A DNA stretch of 64,000 bases from Flavobacterium sp. 5. Its GTDB lineage: Bacteria; Bacteroidota; Bacteroidia; Flavobacteriales; Flavobacteriaceae. Of the stretch, positions 36,602-46,252 are shown piece after piece. The notes under the pieces are model-generated. The model saw only the letters and a program-made list of their open reading frames with translations, did not search any database and was not told where the DNA came from. Made by a program: the position numbers and the translations under genes. How positions within the stretch are numbered: the stretch's first letter is position 1; every line of letters starts with the position of its first letter. The stretch lies in assembly GCF_002813295.1 (NCBI RefSeq), contig NZ_PHUE01000001.1, positions 3,968,001 through 4,032,000 of the forward strand, written 5' to 3'.

Positions 36602-36736
36602 TTTTTATGAAACACAGTAATAACTCGATTTTAATAAAAGAGAGGATTATGCGAACTGTAGAATCAATATTTTTAACAAGACTAAATATTTTCCTTAAAA
36701 AATAATTAAACTCAAATTCAACTAAATTATTTTAAA

Positions 36737-36772
36737 AATCAGAATTAATTCAAAATTGATTCTGTAATTTGG
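36737..36772 (+). promoter_or_regulatory. PAP2 promoter with 11-bp direct repeats
   Basis: AATCA at 36737-36741 and ATTCA at 36748-36752 lie 11 bp apart; an ATTCT follows at 36759. The weak -7 box TAATTTGG begins at 36765, 12 bases after the second repeat. The stretch from AAAAATCAG to TTG is nearly identical to that before the LTA-synthase-like gene. No TTG is present at -33, as expected of an activated promoter. Confidence 0.5.
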
Positions 36773-36794
36773 ATTGGTTTTTAAATAATTAAAA

Positions 36795-37562
36795 ATGAAA
36801 TGTCTTAATCTCTTTGGTATATTTTTATTTGCCCAATGTGTAATAGCTCAAAACAATGTATCCGATACTATTGTTTTAAAAGATACGGTACAAAATTTAA
36901 AGTTTAATTACAAACAATTAATTATTCCGACTGTATTAATTGGTTATGGATTTATTGGTCTTAATAGTGATCAGCTCAAGAGTTTTAATTCCGAGGTTAA
37001 AGAAGAGGTTAATGAGCATATTGACGAAAAAGTTACGATTGATGATTTTATGCAATATGCTCCAGCTGCTTCGGTTTATGTTTTAAATGCTTGTGGTGAT
37101 GCGGGAAAAAATAATCTTAAAGACAGATCGATTATTTTGGCTAGTTCTTATCTTATGATGAGTGTTGCAGTTCTAGCTTTAAAAGATATTACTAAAGAAG
37201 AAAGGCCAGATGGCTCTTCCAACAATTCTTTTCCTTCGGGACATACGGCAACTGCTTTTGCTGGAGCCGAGTTTCTTTGGCAGGAATACAAAGACAAATC
37301 TATTTGGTACGGAGTAAGCGGTTATATTGTGGCTACAGCAACAGGTGTTTTTAGAGTTGTAAATAATAGGCATTGGGTTACAGATGTGGTTGCAGGAGCA
37401 GGAATTGGAATTCTAAGTACTAAGGTTGCTTATTGGATTTATCCTTATGTAAACAGAAAAATTTTTACTTCTAATAAAACTAAAGAAAATAAAGTTTCTT
37501 CGATGATTATGCCGTATTACAATGGTAAACAAATGGGATGCGGGTTAGTAATGCAATTTTAA
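36795..37562 (+). CDS. PAP2-family phosphatase
   Basis: A signal peptide ends at CVIAQ; the 255-residue protein carries the full three-part PAP2 signature: KDITKEERP near residue 130, NSFPSGHTATAFAG near 146, and RVVNNRHWVTDVVAG near 190. These give the histidine nucleophile and its partners. Such membrane-bound acid phosphatases dephosphorylate lipids like undecaprenyl diphosphate or lipid A. Its promoter shares direct repeats with three other transcription units in this block, so it may belong to their regulon. Confidence 0.85.
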   Translation: MKCLNLFGIFLFAQCVIAQNNVSDTIVLKDTVQNLKFNYKQLIIPTVLIGYGFIGLNSDQLKSFNSEVKEEVNEHIDEKVTIDDFMQYAPAASVYVLNACGDAGKNNLKDRSIILASSYLMMSVAVLALKDITKEERPDGSSNNSFPSGHTATAFAGAEFLWQEYKDKSIWYGVSGYIVATATGVFRVVNNRHWVTDVVAGAGIGILSTKVAYWIYPYVNRKIFTSNKTKENKVSSMIMPYYNGKQMGCGLVMQF

Positions 37563-37625
37563 AAGTGCATATAATTTCCTTTATTCTGTAAATGATATCA
37601 TTTTATAGGATATGATATGATGTTA

Positions 37626-37790
37626 AAACATATAAGTCATGTAAGTTTTTAATTTGGATAAAATCAAATAAAAACATAGTTCATTTAAGTAAAACCAATA
37701 GCTTTATAAAGAGAGTTACTAACTTATATCCTCTTTTAATTACTATTTGATAATCTACTTCCTTTTTTAGCTTATATGACTTATATGTTT
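37626..37790. repeat. 20-bp inverted repeats between convergent genes
   Basis: Arms 37626-37645 and 37771-37790 are inverted repeats of each other at 19 of 20 positions, separated by 125 AT-rich bases without a gene. The unit fills the gap between the convergent PAP2 and RND genes. A small non-autonomous element or a dispersed palindrome pair is possible; no target-site duplication is evident. Confidence 0.55.
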
Positions 37791-37794
37791 AAAA

Positions 37795-40700
37795 TTATAG
37801 CTCTAAATCAAAATGCATAAAGTGTTTTTCATTTTTATAAATCAAAGCCAATAAAGTTGGTAATACGATTAAGAGCAAAGGAAGAGCAATAATAAAACCT
37901 CCAATAACTGCTATCGCAAGTGGTTGATGCAATTCAGAGCCAGTTCCCATTCCAATAGCCAAAGGCAACAAGGCAATTATAGCTCCTAAAGCTGTCATTA
38001 ATTTGGGTCTCAATCGGGTGGAAATCGAATAGATTATAGATTCGTTTACATTTCTGGTCAATTTAAAGGTTTCTCTAAATTGTAAAAAGGTAAATATGGC
38101 ATTTTCGCTTATAATTCCAACAATCATAATAATTCCTGTGTAGCTTCCCACGTTTAAAGGAGTCTGAGTTATAAAAAGTAAAAGATAACTACCAGAAATT
38201 CCTAAAATCGAAATCAAAAGAATCACCAAAGCAATACGAACATCTCGGAATAGAAATAAAATCACACCAAAAACCAATAAAGAAGAACTAATTAAAATTA
38301 TCAACAATTCTTTAAAGGATTGTTGCTGTTCTTTGTAAGCTCCAGCATATTCGACATAATAACCACTTGGTAAATGAATCTCATCAGTTACCTTTTGCTG
38401 AATTTCCTGCATTACACTTCCTAAATCTCTATTGTCCAACCTCCCAGTAATCACTCCCATCATTTGTAAATTTTCACGCTGAATTTCAGCAATTCCTTTT
38501 TGAACAGAAATATCAACCAAACTGGAAATCGGTACAACTTGTCCATTAGGTAAGAACAATTGCAATTTTTTTATATCAGCCAATGTTCGGTTTTTAGAAT
38601 TTGTATAGATCAATCTTATGGGAGTTGTTTGCTCATTTTCTAACAAACTACCCACAACATTTCCTTCGAGTGCCGTTTGCATTTGAAATTGTAAATCAGT
38701 AGGTGTAATTCCGAATTGTGCCAATTTTGTATAATTGGGTTCAATATTTATTGCAGGTCCCGCCAAAACGATTCCATCAAAAACGTCTGCGGTTCCTTCT
38801 ACATTTTCAACAATTGCATTTACTTTTTTTGCTATTTTTTGTAATTCTGCCTGACTCGTTCCATAAATTTTCACTTCAATTGGCGAAACAGAACTCATCA
38901 AATCGCCAAGCATATCTCCAATTACCTGACCGAAATCAATTCGCAAAGCAGGTTGTGTAGCTTCAACTTTTTGACGAATTTCATCTATAACATCATTACT
39001 GGTTTTTGTTCTCTCTTTCTTTAATTGAATTAAATAATCACCGCTATTTGGTTCGGTAATAAAAAATCCCATTTGAGTTCCTGTTCGGCGACTATAGGCT
39101 TCCACTTCTGGAATTTGTACTATGATTTTTTCTACTTCTTTCAGCATTCTGTCGGTTTCTTCCAATGAAGTCCCTGGTGGACTCTCATAATCCAAAACAA
39201 TGCTGCCTTCATCCATTTCGGGTAAAAAACCAGTTTCAAGATTGGGAAGAATTAGTATAATAGAAAGAATCAAAATGAGACAAAATCCAATACTGATAAT
39301 GGGTTTGGCTATAAAATAAGCCACCCAATTCTGAGTTTTTACTTCATGAATTGGTTCTGTCTCTTTAGTAATAGTTGATTTTTTTTCATTTTTAGAAAGC
39401 ACTAAATAAACAACAGGTAACAATAACCAGGTAACAAAAAAAGAACATACCAAAGTAATTATCATTGTATCTGTAAGTACTTTGAAATAAGAGCCTGCCA
39501 CGCCACTCATCAATACAAAAGGAATAAAAATAACGATGGTACTTATTGATGAACCAACCATTGCCAGAAATAAATACCGAATTGCCTTTTGCAAAAGCGA
39601 AGTTGTTGGTTCTTCTGGATGTTCTTCGTGCGTTCTGTGAATTTGTTCGACAACAACAATCGCATCGTCAATAATTAAACCCAAAGCAGCAGCAATTGCT
39701 CCCAAAGTCATGATGTTAAACGTTTGCCCAGTCAGGTACAAAACAATAAGTGTTAATCCCAAAGTAACTGGGATAATAATTAAAATTGTGACACTGGCTT
39801 TTGCTGATTTCAAAAATAAAACAGCTACAATTATCGCTAATAATAACCCGATGAGTAAACTATCTGTGACACTTTTTACAGCATCATTTACAAAACTAGC
39901 TTGTTCATAATAAGGTTTAATTTTGATGGTTGACGGCAGAATTTTTTTTAAAGCTTCCACTTTTTTATTCATCTCATCGGTAAGAGTAATCAAATTCGAA
40001 TTTGGTTGTTTGATCACCGCAATTAGTATGCTTTCTTTACCATTTGCATTGACTTTTATGTATTCTTTAGCTTCCCGAATTTCAACGCTGCAAATATCTT
40101 TTAGCGTTACAATTCCTTTACCATTATTGAGAATAACAAGGTTTTCGAGTTCTTCTTTTTTATCAACCTGAGCATTGGTAATGGTGAGATACAAATAGCG
40201 ATAGTCTGATAAATACCCATTTGATTTTATAAAATTGGTTTGACTCATCACTTGAGTAATTGTATTTGGACTAATGCCAAGTGTTCTCATTTTATCAAAA
40301 TCCAAAGACAACCAATATTCCTTTTCTTTACCACCAATTATTCTAATTTCGGAAACACCGCCAATCTGAGAAAGGAATGGTTTGATAGTATAATTGGCAA
40401 TTTTCTTGAGTTCAATCGCCGACATTCCTTTTCCCTCCATAGCATAACCAATAACAGGAAGGATGGAAGGATTCATTTTTTCGACCGTAATTTGCGTATC
40501 AGGTGGAAGATCATTTTTTATTTGTTCGATTTGTTCTGCAATTCGGGTTTTTGCCAAATCAATGTCAGAATTCCAGTCCATAAAAGCCGATATTTCGCAA
40601 CTTCCTCTACTTGTTGTACTACGAATATTTTGTAAATCAGGAACTTTTTTGATCACATTTTCTAGCGGTTTGGTAACCATAATCATCATTTTGTCGACAG

Positions 40701-40857
40701 GTTGTTGTCCTGCATCGGCTATGATTTTTATTTTAGGAAAAGTTATTTCTGGAAATAAACTCGTTTGCATTTTTGAATAAGCAAAAAAACCACCCAAAAT
40801 AATTAGGAAGATAATAGTGCTTAAACCATGCTTATGTCGAACAAAAAAGTTTTTCAT
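37795..40857 (-). CDS. RND efflux pump (second, substrate unknown)
   Basis: The 1020-residue protein is an inner-membrane RND pump with two repeated halves. Its relay motif reads GLIIDDAIVVVEQIH near residue 397: the Asp pair of hydrophobe exporters, not the DFG...DGAV motif of heavy-metal pumps. The N terminus is FFVRHKHGLSTIIFLIIL, and the second half has GIISENAIFTFLQF in the corresponding helix. It is the last gene of a six-gene minus-strand operon that starts with a two-component system, suggesting signal-controlled export. Confidence 0.9.
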   Translation of the reverse strand: MKNFFVRHKHGLSTIIFLIILGGFFAYSKMQTSLFPEITFPKIKIIADAGQQPVDKMMIMVTKPLENVIKKVPDLQNIRSTTSRGSCEISAFMDWNSDIDLAKTRIAEQIEQIKNDLPPDTQITVEKMNPSILPVIGYAMEGKGMSAIELKKIANYTIKPFLSQIGGVSEIRIIGGKEKEYWLSLDFDKMRTLGISPNTITQVMSQTNFIKSNGYLSDYRYLYLTITNAQVDKKEELENLVILNNGKGIVTLKDICSVEIREAKEYIKVNANGKESILIAVIKQPNSNLITLTDEMNKKVEALKKILPSTIKIKPYYEQASFVNDAVKSVTDSLLIGLLLAIIVAVLFLKSAKASVTILIIIPVTLGLTLIVLYLTGQTFNIMTLGAIAAALGLIIDDAIVVVEQIHRTHEEHPEEPTTSLLQKAIRYLFLAMVGSSISTIVIFIPFVLMSGVAGSYFKVLTDTMIITLVCSFFVTWLLLPVVYLVLSKNEKKSTITKETEPIHEVKTQNWVAYFIAKPIISIGFCLILILSIILILPNLETGFLPEMDEGSIVLDYESPPGTSLEETDRMLKEVEKIIVQIPEVEAYSRRTGTQMGFFITEPNSGDYLIQLKKERTKTSNDVIDEIRQKVEATQPALRIDFGQVIGDMLGDLMSSVSPIEVKIYGTSQAELQKIAKKVNAIVENVEGTADVFDGIVLAGPAINIEPNYTKLAQFGITPTDLQFQMQTALEGNVVGSLLENEQTTPIRLIYTNSKNRTLADIKKLQLFLPNGQVVPISSLVDISVQKGIAEIQRENLQMMGVITGRLDNRDLGSVMQEIQQKVTDEIHLPSGYYVEYAGAYKEQQQSFKELLIILISSSLLVFGVILFLFRDVRIALVILLISILGISGSYLLLFITQTPLNVGSYTGIIMIVGIISENAIFTFLQFRETFKLTRNVNESIIYSISTRLRPKLMTALGAIIALLPLAIGMGTGSELHQPLAIAVIGGFIIALPLLLIVLPTLLALIYKNEKHFMHFDLEL

Positions 40858-40863
40858 GTATAA

Positions 40864-41790
40864 TTATTTTGCTATCACTTTAACCTGAATAGTATCTTCA
40901 ACGCCATAATTCCCAGTAAGTAAAATTTTATCATCATGAGTCAAAATTGGCGAAACAATCTCCACTCTGTCTAGAGTTTCAATTCCTTTTTTGATTGGAA
41001 TTTTTATGGCTGTCGATTCGTTGATCAATTCCATAATCCAAAAATCAGTTTCCGTTTCATCAGTCAAAACAGCAGCTTTTGGCAGCGAAATTGTTTTTGT
41101 ATTTGAACTTTTATGAATCCTAACTTTTACAATCAAATTCTCGGGTATATTTTGTTTGGCATTAATTTTTAAAACCACATTTTGGGTTTGAGACGTGGCA
41201 TCAACAGTTGGCATAAATTTTTGAACGCTTGCTTTTATTGATGAATTGTCTGGAAGCAACACTTCCAATTGGTTTCCGATAGCAATATATTTTTTTAATT
41301 CATAAGGTAAACTCAAAACTATAGCAAAGCTTTTGACATCATTTATTGTTACCAAAGCATCTCCATCCTGAACGTAATCTCCTTGCTGAACATTTACAGA
41401 AGTAACATAACCAGTTGTATTTGCTCTAACTTTTAGTGCTTCACCAAAATGTAAACTTGGGTCAATATTATTTACTGTATTTCCTAAAACTTTTGATTCT
41501 CTAGTTTTTATCGAAAATAGAACAGCTCCCTTTGAAACAAAATCATTGGTTGCAACATTTACAGAATTTAAATAACCAGTGGCGTTTGCTTTAATTACAT
41601 TTTTTACCAAATAAGTAGCAGTTGCATTCAAATCAGTATAACTAACAATTGCCGTTGTATCAATCGTAGTTAAAGTAACTGGAATCTTTTTCTCAACTTC
41701 TTTTTCGGCTTGAGGTGTTTCTTTACATCCAATAAAAAAGGGGAGTATTAGGGTTAAAAGCAATGTTTTTTTTTTCATATTATTAGTCAT
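40864..41790 (-). CDS. HlyD/MFP-type adaptor lipoprotein
   Basis: A lipobox (LPFFIGC) follows a short signal; I choose the ATG at 41790, which overlaps the end of the TolC gene (the ATG at 41778 is the alternative), giving 308 residues. The lipoyl-type half-motif NVIKANATGYLNSVNVATND and its counterpart TTGYVTSVNVQQGDYVQDG are visible, but the alpha-hairpin between them is unusually short, as in compact adaptors. It should bridge the RND pump and TolC channel. Confidence 0.85.
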   Translation of the reverse strand: MTNNMKKKTLLLTLILPFFIGCKETPQAEKEVEKKIPVTLTTIDTTAIVSYTDLNATATYLVKNVIKANATGYLNSVNVATNDFVSKGAVLFSIKTRESKVLGNTVNNIDPSLHFGEALKVRANTTGYVTSVNVQQGDYVQDGDALVTINDVKSFAIVLSLPYELKKYIAIGNQLEVLLPDNSSIKASVQKFMPTVDATSQTQNVVLKINAKQNIPENLIVKVRIHKSSNTKTISLPKAAVLTDETETDFWIMELINESTAIKIPIKKGIETLDRVEIVSPILTHDDKILLTGNYGVEDTIQVKVIAK

Positions 41791-43021
41791 TAAAACTCCA
41801 ATAATTAATTTCATTAATAATTTGAAGTTTGTTGATGTAATTTTGAGTGATAGCACTTTTAATAGAAAGTAAATTCCCAACGGCAATAATATACTCGGTG
41901 ATTTGTGCATCGCCAGTAACAAATAACTTTTTGTCGGCTTCTATTAGGGCATCAGCTATTTTGAGTTGTACTTGTAGTTGCTTTTCGACGTCATTAACTT
42001 GATTTAATTTCTGATTCAAAATCAATAGTTGTTGCCTAAATTGTTTGTTAAAATTGTTTTTGTAAGCCAAATTGGTAGCCAAAGCCGTTTCGTTTTTCTG
42101 ATGTTGCAAACTGCGTTGATTGCCATCATAAATAGGAATTGATAATCCAGCGCCAACACTGAAGCCAAAATTTTTATATGGTTGATAATAAAGACTTGAT
42201 AAATATCCCGCATCAGCAAGCAAAGAAATTGAGGGTTTGTAGGCATTGTCAATCAGTTTACTTTGGTTATCAATTTTTAGACTATCTACTTCAAATTGTT
42301 TTAAAAATATAGTTTTATCTGATGAAGTAATTGTTTTGAGTTCTACTTCAGGTTTTTTCAAATTCACAAAAGTAGTATCAGTTTCACCTGAAAGGTAGTT
42401 TAGCAAAGCTAAATCATTTTGGTATTGTTGTTTCAATTGCAACAGAGTCAATTCTTGTTGCTTTACTGCCGCATTAAAAATCAAATAATCGGTTTGTTTA
42501 TAAATGGAATTTTGTGTCAACTTTTTTAGAATAGAAGTTTCATCTTTTAAAAGCGTTGCTATTTTTTGATTGTAGTCGATTTGATCTGAAGTTCCAAAAG
42601 CAGTTATATATTGAGAAATAATTGATTTGTTTAAATCCTTTGTGGCCACTTTTTGATTTAAAACCAAAGCATCCTTTATTATTTTAAATGTTTCTGATTG
42701 TGAATTGATTTGATTTTTACTCATTATGCGCTTATTCACACCCAATAATCCCGAAATAGACTGACCATTAGTTATTGCTTCGTCATAACCAACATGATTA
42801 ATAATTGGAGCATACATAGCATTTAAATTCCCTGTAACCAATGGTTTTTGATTAGCACGAAACAACAAACTATCAATAGATGTAGCTTCGATTTGATTGT
42901 TATAATCTTTTAGTAATGGAGAATTCTTCTGTGCTTTCTCGAGGAAATAGTTTAAATTCTTTTCTTGGGAAAAGGACTTAAAAAAGCAGAGAAAAAGTAT
43001 GGTTAAAAGCCTGAATGTCAT
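41783..43021 (-). CDS. TolC-like outer-membrane channel
   Basis: The 412-residue protein has a signal peptide ending FKSFSQ and two coiled helical repeats typical of TolC: NYFLEKAQKNSPLLKDYNNQ near the start and YKNFGFSVGAGLSIPIYDG near residue 270, where a barrel strand leads into the second hairpin. It completes a pump with the two downstream genes and overlaps the adaptor start. It does not show a lipobox. Confidence 0.85.
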   Translation of the reverse strand: MTFRLLTILFLCFFKSFSQEKNLNYFLEKAQKNSPLLKDYNNQIEATSIDSLLFRANQKPLVTGNLNAMYAPIINHVGYDEAITNGQSISGLLGVNKRIMSKNQINSQSETFKIIKDALVLNQKVATKDLNKSIISQYITAFGTSDQIDYNQKIATLLKDETSILKKLTQNSIYKQTDYLIFNAAVKQQELTLLQLKQQYQNDLALLNYLSGETDTTFVNLKKPEVELKTITSSDKTIFLKQFEVDSLKIDNQSKLIDNAYKPSISLLADAGYLSSLYYQPYKNFGFSVGAGLSIPIYDGNQRSLQHQKNETALATNLAYKNNFNKQFRQQLLILNQKLNQVNDVEKQLQVQLKIADALIEADKKLFVTGDAQITEYIIAVGNLLSIKSAITQNYINKLQIINEINYWSFND

Positions 43022-43047
43022 TGTATAAAATTAATCAAAATTATAAA

Positions 43048-44070
43048 CTATTGAGCAGTATTTTCAATAACTAAAACTGCAAAAGAATTGGGCTTAATTG
43101 TAGCTCTTGGATTAGGGATTTCTACTGTTGCTTCAGGTTTTGTTCCAAATTCAGCCGTCGGCGAATACAATTGATTTGTCGTTTTATTCAAAGTAATAGT
43201 TCGTGCCCCTTTTTGTGTTGCAATAGTCTCTACAACAGAAAATTTATCGGCGCTATATTCTTTTACAACCGTAATAGTTCCTTCACCATTAGAGCTAAAA
43301 GCAAGTTTCTTTTTAGCATCAAAAGCAACACCATCACAACCATCTCCAATAGGCAAAGTCGTTATGATTTTACCATTTAAAGCATTTACAACAATCATTA
43401 ATTTATTACCACAGACAGAAAATAATCTATTTGTTTCTAAATCTAAAGCCAAACCTGATGGCTCGTCTCCTGGAGCAATACTCCATGTATTAACTACTGT
43501 TAATGTACTGGTATTTATTGTTTTTATTTGATTTTTATCTTCTATGTTTACATAAATTAACCCTTTAGTATTGGTGACTGAGAATTCCGGTTTTCCACCA
43601 AGCGGAATCGACTTTATTTCTTTATTGGTATTGGCATCAATGACTGTAGCATTTTTACTAGTTGCATTGTAGGTAAAGACTTTTTTAGAAAAAGAATCAT
43701 ATAAAATAGCGTCTGGTTTAACGCCACTAATTTTTACTTTTTCAATTAATTCAAAAGTCTTTAAATTGATTATGGTTACTGAATTGTCTTTTCCATTGCT
43801 AATAAACGCTTTATTTAAATCATTGGCAATCGCAATACCGTGTACTCCCTTAGTATCTGGAATTGTTGTAATAGTTACATCTGATTTTAAATCAATAACA
43901 TTTACAACGTTACCGTGAGAAACAAATAAATGTTGATTTACTTCGTCAACAGCAAGATAATCCCAACCTTCATTTCCAATTATATTTATTTTTTTTGAAA
44001 CTGAATAATTTTGCGAATTTGAATGTTGGATAAAAAAAACGAACAAGAATAAAAGGATAGTGTGTTTCAT
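43048..44070 (-). CDS. YncE-like beta-propeller protein
   Basis: The 340-residue exported protein (signal to FIQHSNSQ) has about seven repeats of the YVTN type: HLFVSHGNVVNVIDLKS, AFISNGKDNSVTIINLKT, VFTYNATSKNATVIDANT. These form a beta-propeller of the YncE/surface-layer class, for binding or sensing in the periplasm. It sits between the histidine kinase and the TolC gene, so it may sense or handle the substrate of the pump. No catalytic motif is seen. Confidence 0.8.
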   Translation of the reverse strand: MKHTILLFLFVFFIQHSNSQNYSVSKKINIIGNEGWDYLAVDEVNQHLFVSHGNVVNVIDLKSDVTITTIPDTKGVHGIAIANDLNKAFISNGKDNSVTIINLKTFELIEKVKISGVKPDAILYDSFSKKVFTYNATSKNATVIDANTNKEIKSIPLGGKPEFSVTNTKGLIYVNIEDKNQIKTINTSTLTVVNTWSIAPGDEPSGLALDLETNRLFSVCGNKLMIVVNALNGKIITTLPIGDGCDGVAFDAKKKLAFSSNGEGTITVVKEYSADKFSVVETIATQKGARTITLNKTTNQLYSPTAEFGTKPEATVEIPNPRATIKPNSFAVLVIENTAQ

Positions 44071-44142
44071 TTGTATTGTGTTTTATTAGATTTAAAATAC
44101 AGTAACAAATTTAGTAGTGGATTCTGTAGGAAGTTTGAATTT

Positions 44143-45405
44143 TTAAAATTTTATACTAAAAACATGAAGGTTATTGTCAAAAGCATAATTGATTTGCCAT
44201 TGGTTGAGTTCGGTTATTTTTTTTATAATGGCAAGACCAAGACCATTTCCTTGTGAGGAAGGATTTGTTTTGGAAAAGCGATTGAATAATTTGTCAATTA
44301 CCATTAGTTTTGGTTGTCCAGTGTTCAAGAATGTCAACATGTTGTCTTCTATACGAATAATGATTTTTCCGTTCATTACATTGTGACGAATGGCATTCAA
44401 AAACAAGTTATTGATTAATACTTCTGTTAAAGAAGAATTTCCAGTAATGCTAAGCTCAGTATTGAATTCAGTAACAATGCTAAGGTTTTTTGCTTTGGCT
44501 TGTTCTGTAAAAAAGTCAAGGTGCTTATTTATAAAGTCATTTAAAATTATAATGTTCTTTTCAAGATAGTTTCCATTATCAATTTTTGAAAGCAATAAAA
44601 GATTTTTGTTGAGTCTGTTAAACCTAGAGACATCATTATTTAAAGAACTTAGAATAGAAGACTGTTCTTTGCTGAGTTCAAGTTGAAGTAATGTGTCAAT
44701 TTTAGTTTGAAACAAGGCTAGCGGCGTTTGTAATTCATGTGCTGCGTTTTCTACAAATTCTCTTTGGCTCTTATAAATACTAATGTTTTTCTCTATCAAT
44801 TTAGAAAGGCTTTTGTTAAGCTGATCGAATTCATCGATTTTTGTAGAGATAAAGACAGGCGTTTTGTTTTTATCCAATTCAAAACCCTGAATTTGTTGAA
44901 GTGTATCGTAAAAAGGTTTCCAAAGTCTTTTGGATGAAATTTTAACGATGATTAAAATACCAAGCATCAGAATGATAATTATTATAAAAAAAAGTTTTGC
45001 AATACTTCTTACCAGATGTTTGTTTTTAATGATATTTATTTTAACCGTATATGTATAAGGTTTACCTTCGATAAAAATAGGACTATTAAGCTCACGAAAG
45101 GGTTGTTTTTCTTCTTCTATTTGGACATAATAGATTTTAGTAAAATAAGTATCTTTTGTAACTCTGTGTGATGGTATTAGAATTTCATTTTTGTTATATT
45201 TATTCCACAGAGAAACATCCGAAATTTTAAAAGTAGGGAGTTGGTATTTTACAAATTCCTTTTTGTGGTTTTCTATAAATTCATCTGTTTCTTCAATATA
45301 AAAATAATTGGTAATATAATAGAAAATAAGCCCTGAAATTAACAACACTATGGCTGAGAAAAGCAAGAATTGATTTGTAGTTTTTTGTAGTAATTTTTTA
45401 GTCAT
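44143..45405 (-). CDS. Sensor histidine kinase
   Basis: The 420-residue kinase has two membrane helices (about residues 13-33 and 134-156) around a periplasmic sensor of some 100 residues. The H-box is FVENAAHELQTPLALFQ, with the phospho-acceptor His near residue 223; the N-box is NNLFLNAIRHN, and the G-box SSQGNGLGLAIIKKI. Its frame overlaps the response-regulator gene by eight bases, so the two are cotranslated. The periplasmic part has no recognisable ligand-binding signature. Confidence 0.92.
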   Translation of the reverse strand: MTKKLLQKTTNQFLLFSAIVLLISGLIFYYITNYFYIEETDEFIENHKKEFVKYQLPTFKISDVSLWNKYNKNEILIPSHRVTKDTYFTKIYYVQIEEEKQPFRELNSPIFIEGKPYTYTVKINIIKNKHLVRSIAKLFFIIIIILMLGILIIVKISSKRLWKPFYDTLQQIQGFELDKNKTPVFISTKIDEFDQLNKSLSKLIEKNISIYKSQREFVENAAHELQTPLALFQTKIDTLLQLELSKEQSSILSSLNNDVSRFNRLNKNLLLLSKIDNGNYLEKNIIILNDFINKHLDFFTEQAKAKNLSIVTEFNTELSITGNSSLTEVLINNLFLNAIRHNVMNGKIIIRIEDNMLTFLNTGQPKLMVIDKLFNRFSKTNPSSQGNGLGLAIIKKITELNQWQINYAFDNNLHVFSIKF

Positions 45406-46075
45406 CTTCCCATTTATATCCTAAACCATAAATTGTCTTGATGTAGTCACCGCTTCCCGCAGTATTCAGTTTCTTTTTTAAATTTTTGATATGTGCATAT
45501 ATAAAATCGTGATTGTCGAGCATATCAGCCATATCGCCCGAAAGATGTTCTGCAATAGCTCCTTTTGATAAAACTTTATTATTGTTGCCAATTAAAAACA
45601 GCAGTAAATCTATTTCTTTTTTGGTTAAATCTAGTTTTTTGTTATTGATAGTTACTGTTTTTGATAAAATATCAATATTGATTTCATTGAAAATAACATT
45701 GTTGTTTCCTTTGAAATTCTTTCTTCGAATAAGTGCCTGCATTCGAACTAAGAGTTCTGATAGATGAAATGGTTTAGTTAGAAAATCATCTGCACCGAGA
45801 TTGAAACCCTCAATACGACTATCAAGAGTTTCTTTTGCAGATATAATGATGACACCTTCTGTTTTGTTTTTGTTTTTTAATTCCTTTAAAATATCGAAAC
45901 CATCACCATCAGGCAGCATTAAGTCTAATAATATACAATCGTAGTTGTAGTTATCTATTTTATCAAGTGCCAGTGCATAATTTTCAGCTGTTTCACATTG
46001 AATGCCGTTAGTCTTAAAGTAGTCTTTAATACTTTTTGCAATTTCTTGCTCATCTTCTATGATTAAAATTTTCAT
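45398..46075 (-). CDS. OmpR/PhoB-family response regulator
   Basis: The 225-residue protein has a receiver domain with the acceptor Asp in CILLDLMLPDGDGF near residue 51 and the switch Lys in DDFLTKPFHLSELL near 101, and a winged-helix effector domain ending IKTIYGLGYKWE. OmpR-type regulators bind direct repeats with an 11-bp period, exactly what is found upstream of this gene and three neighbouring units. It is the first gene of the six-gene operon. Confidence 0.94.
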   Translation of the reverse strand: MKILIIEDEQEIAKSIKDYFKTNGIQCETAENYALALDKIDNYNYDCILLDLMLPDGDGFDILKELKNKNKTEGVIIISAKETLDSRIEGFNLGADDFLTKPFHLSELLVRMQALIRRKNFKGNNNVIFNEINIDILSKTVTINNKKLDLTKKEIDLLLFLIGNNNKVLSKGAIAEHLSGDMADMLDNHDFIYAHIKNLKKKLNTAGSGDYIKTIYGLGYKWEDD

Positions 46076-46078
46076 AGT

Positions 46079-46114
46079 GCAATTTAATGATTCAAATTTG
46101 AATGAAATTTGAAT
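46079..46114 (-). promoter_or_regulatory. Promoter of the two-component operon with direct repeats
   Basis: On the minus strand ATTCA (46114-46110), ATTCA (46103-46099) and AATCA (46092-46088) recur with an 11-bp period. A weak box TAAATTGC follows, 12 bases after the second repeat, and the ATG at 46075 is close enough that the mRNA may be leaderless. Autoregulation by the response regulator is likely. Confidence 0.5.
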
Positions 46115-46198
46115 TTTTTATTTTAAACTGTAAAATAATTAGTTTTAATTACAACTTCTTTCTTTTGAATTTGTTTGTTAAGGAATAATCAATTTATA

Positions 46199-46236
46199 TT
46201 TATTCAGGATTTATTCAGATTTAAAATTTAGTTTTG
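46199..46236 (+). promoter_or_regulatory. Promoter of the TonB-type barrel gene with direct repeats
   Basis: TTTATTCAG at 46199-46207 and again at 46210-46218 are exact direct repeats at an 11-bp period. TAGTTTTG (46229-46236) lies 11 bases after the second ATTCA. No TTG is present at -33, as expected for an activator-dependent promoter. Confidence 0.6.
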
Positions 46237-46252
46237 CGTCATAAACTAAATT

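Noticed and set aside
40240..40635. 131-residue plus-strand frame inside the second RND gene
   Set aside because: It is antisense to a clearly coding, conserved gene and has no recognisable domain.
37795..40857. Assignment as a copper/zinc (CusA/CzcA) pump
   Set aside because: The relay motif has the Asp pair of the HAE type and the operon shows no metal-binding partner.
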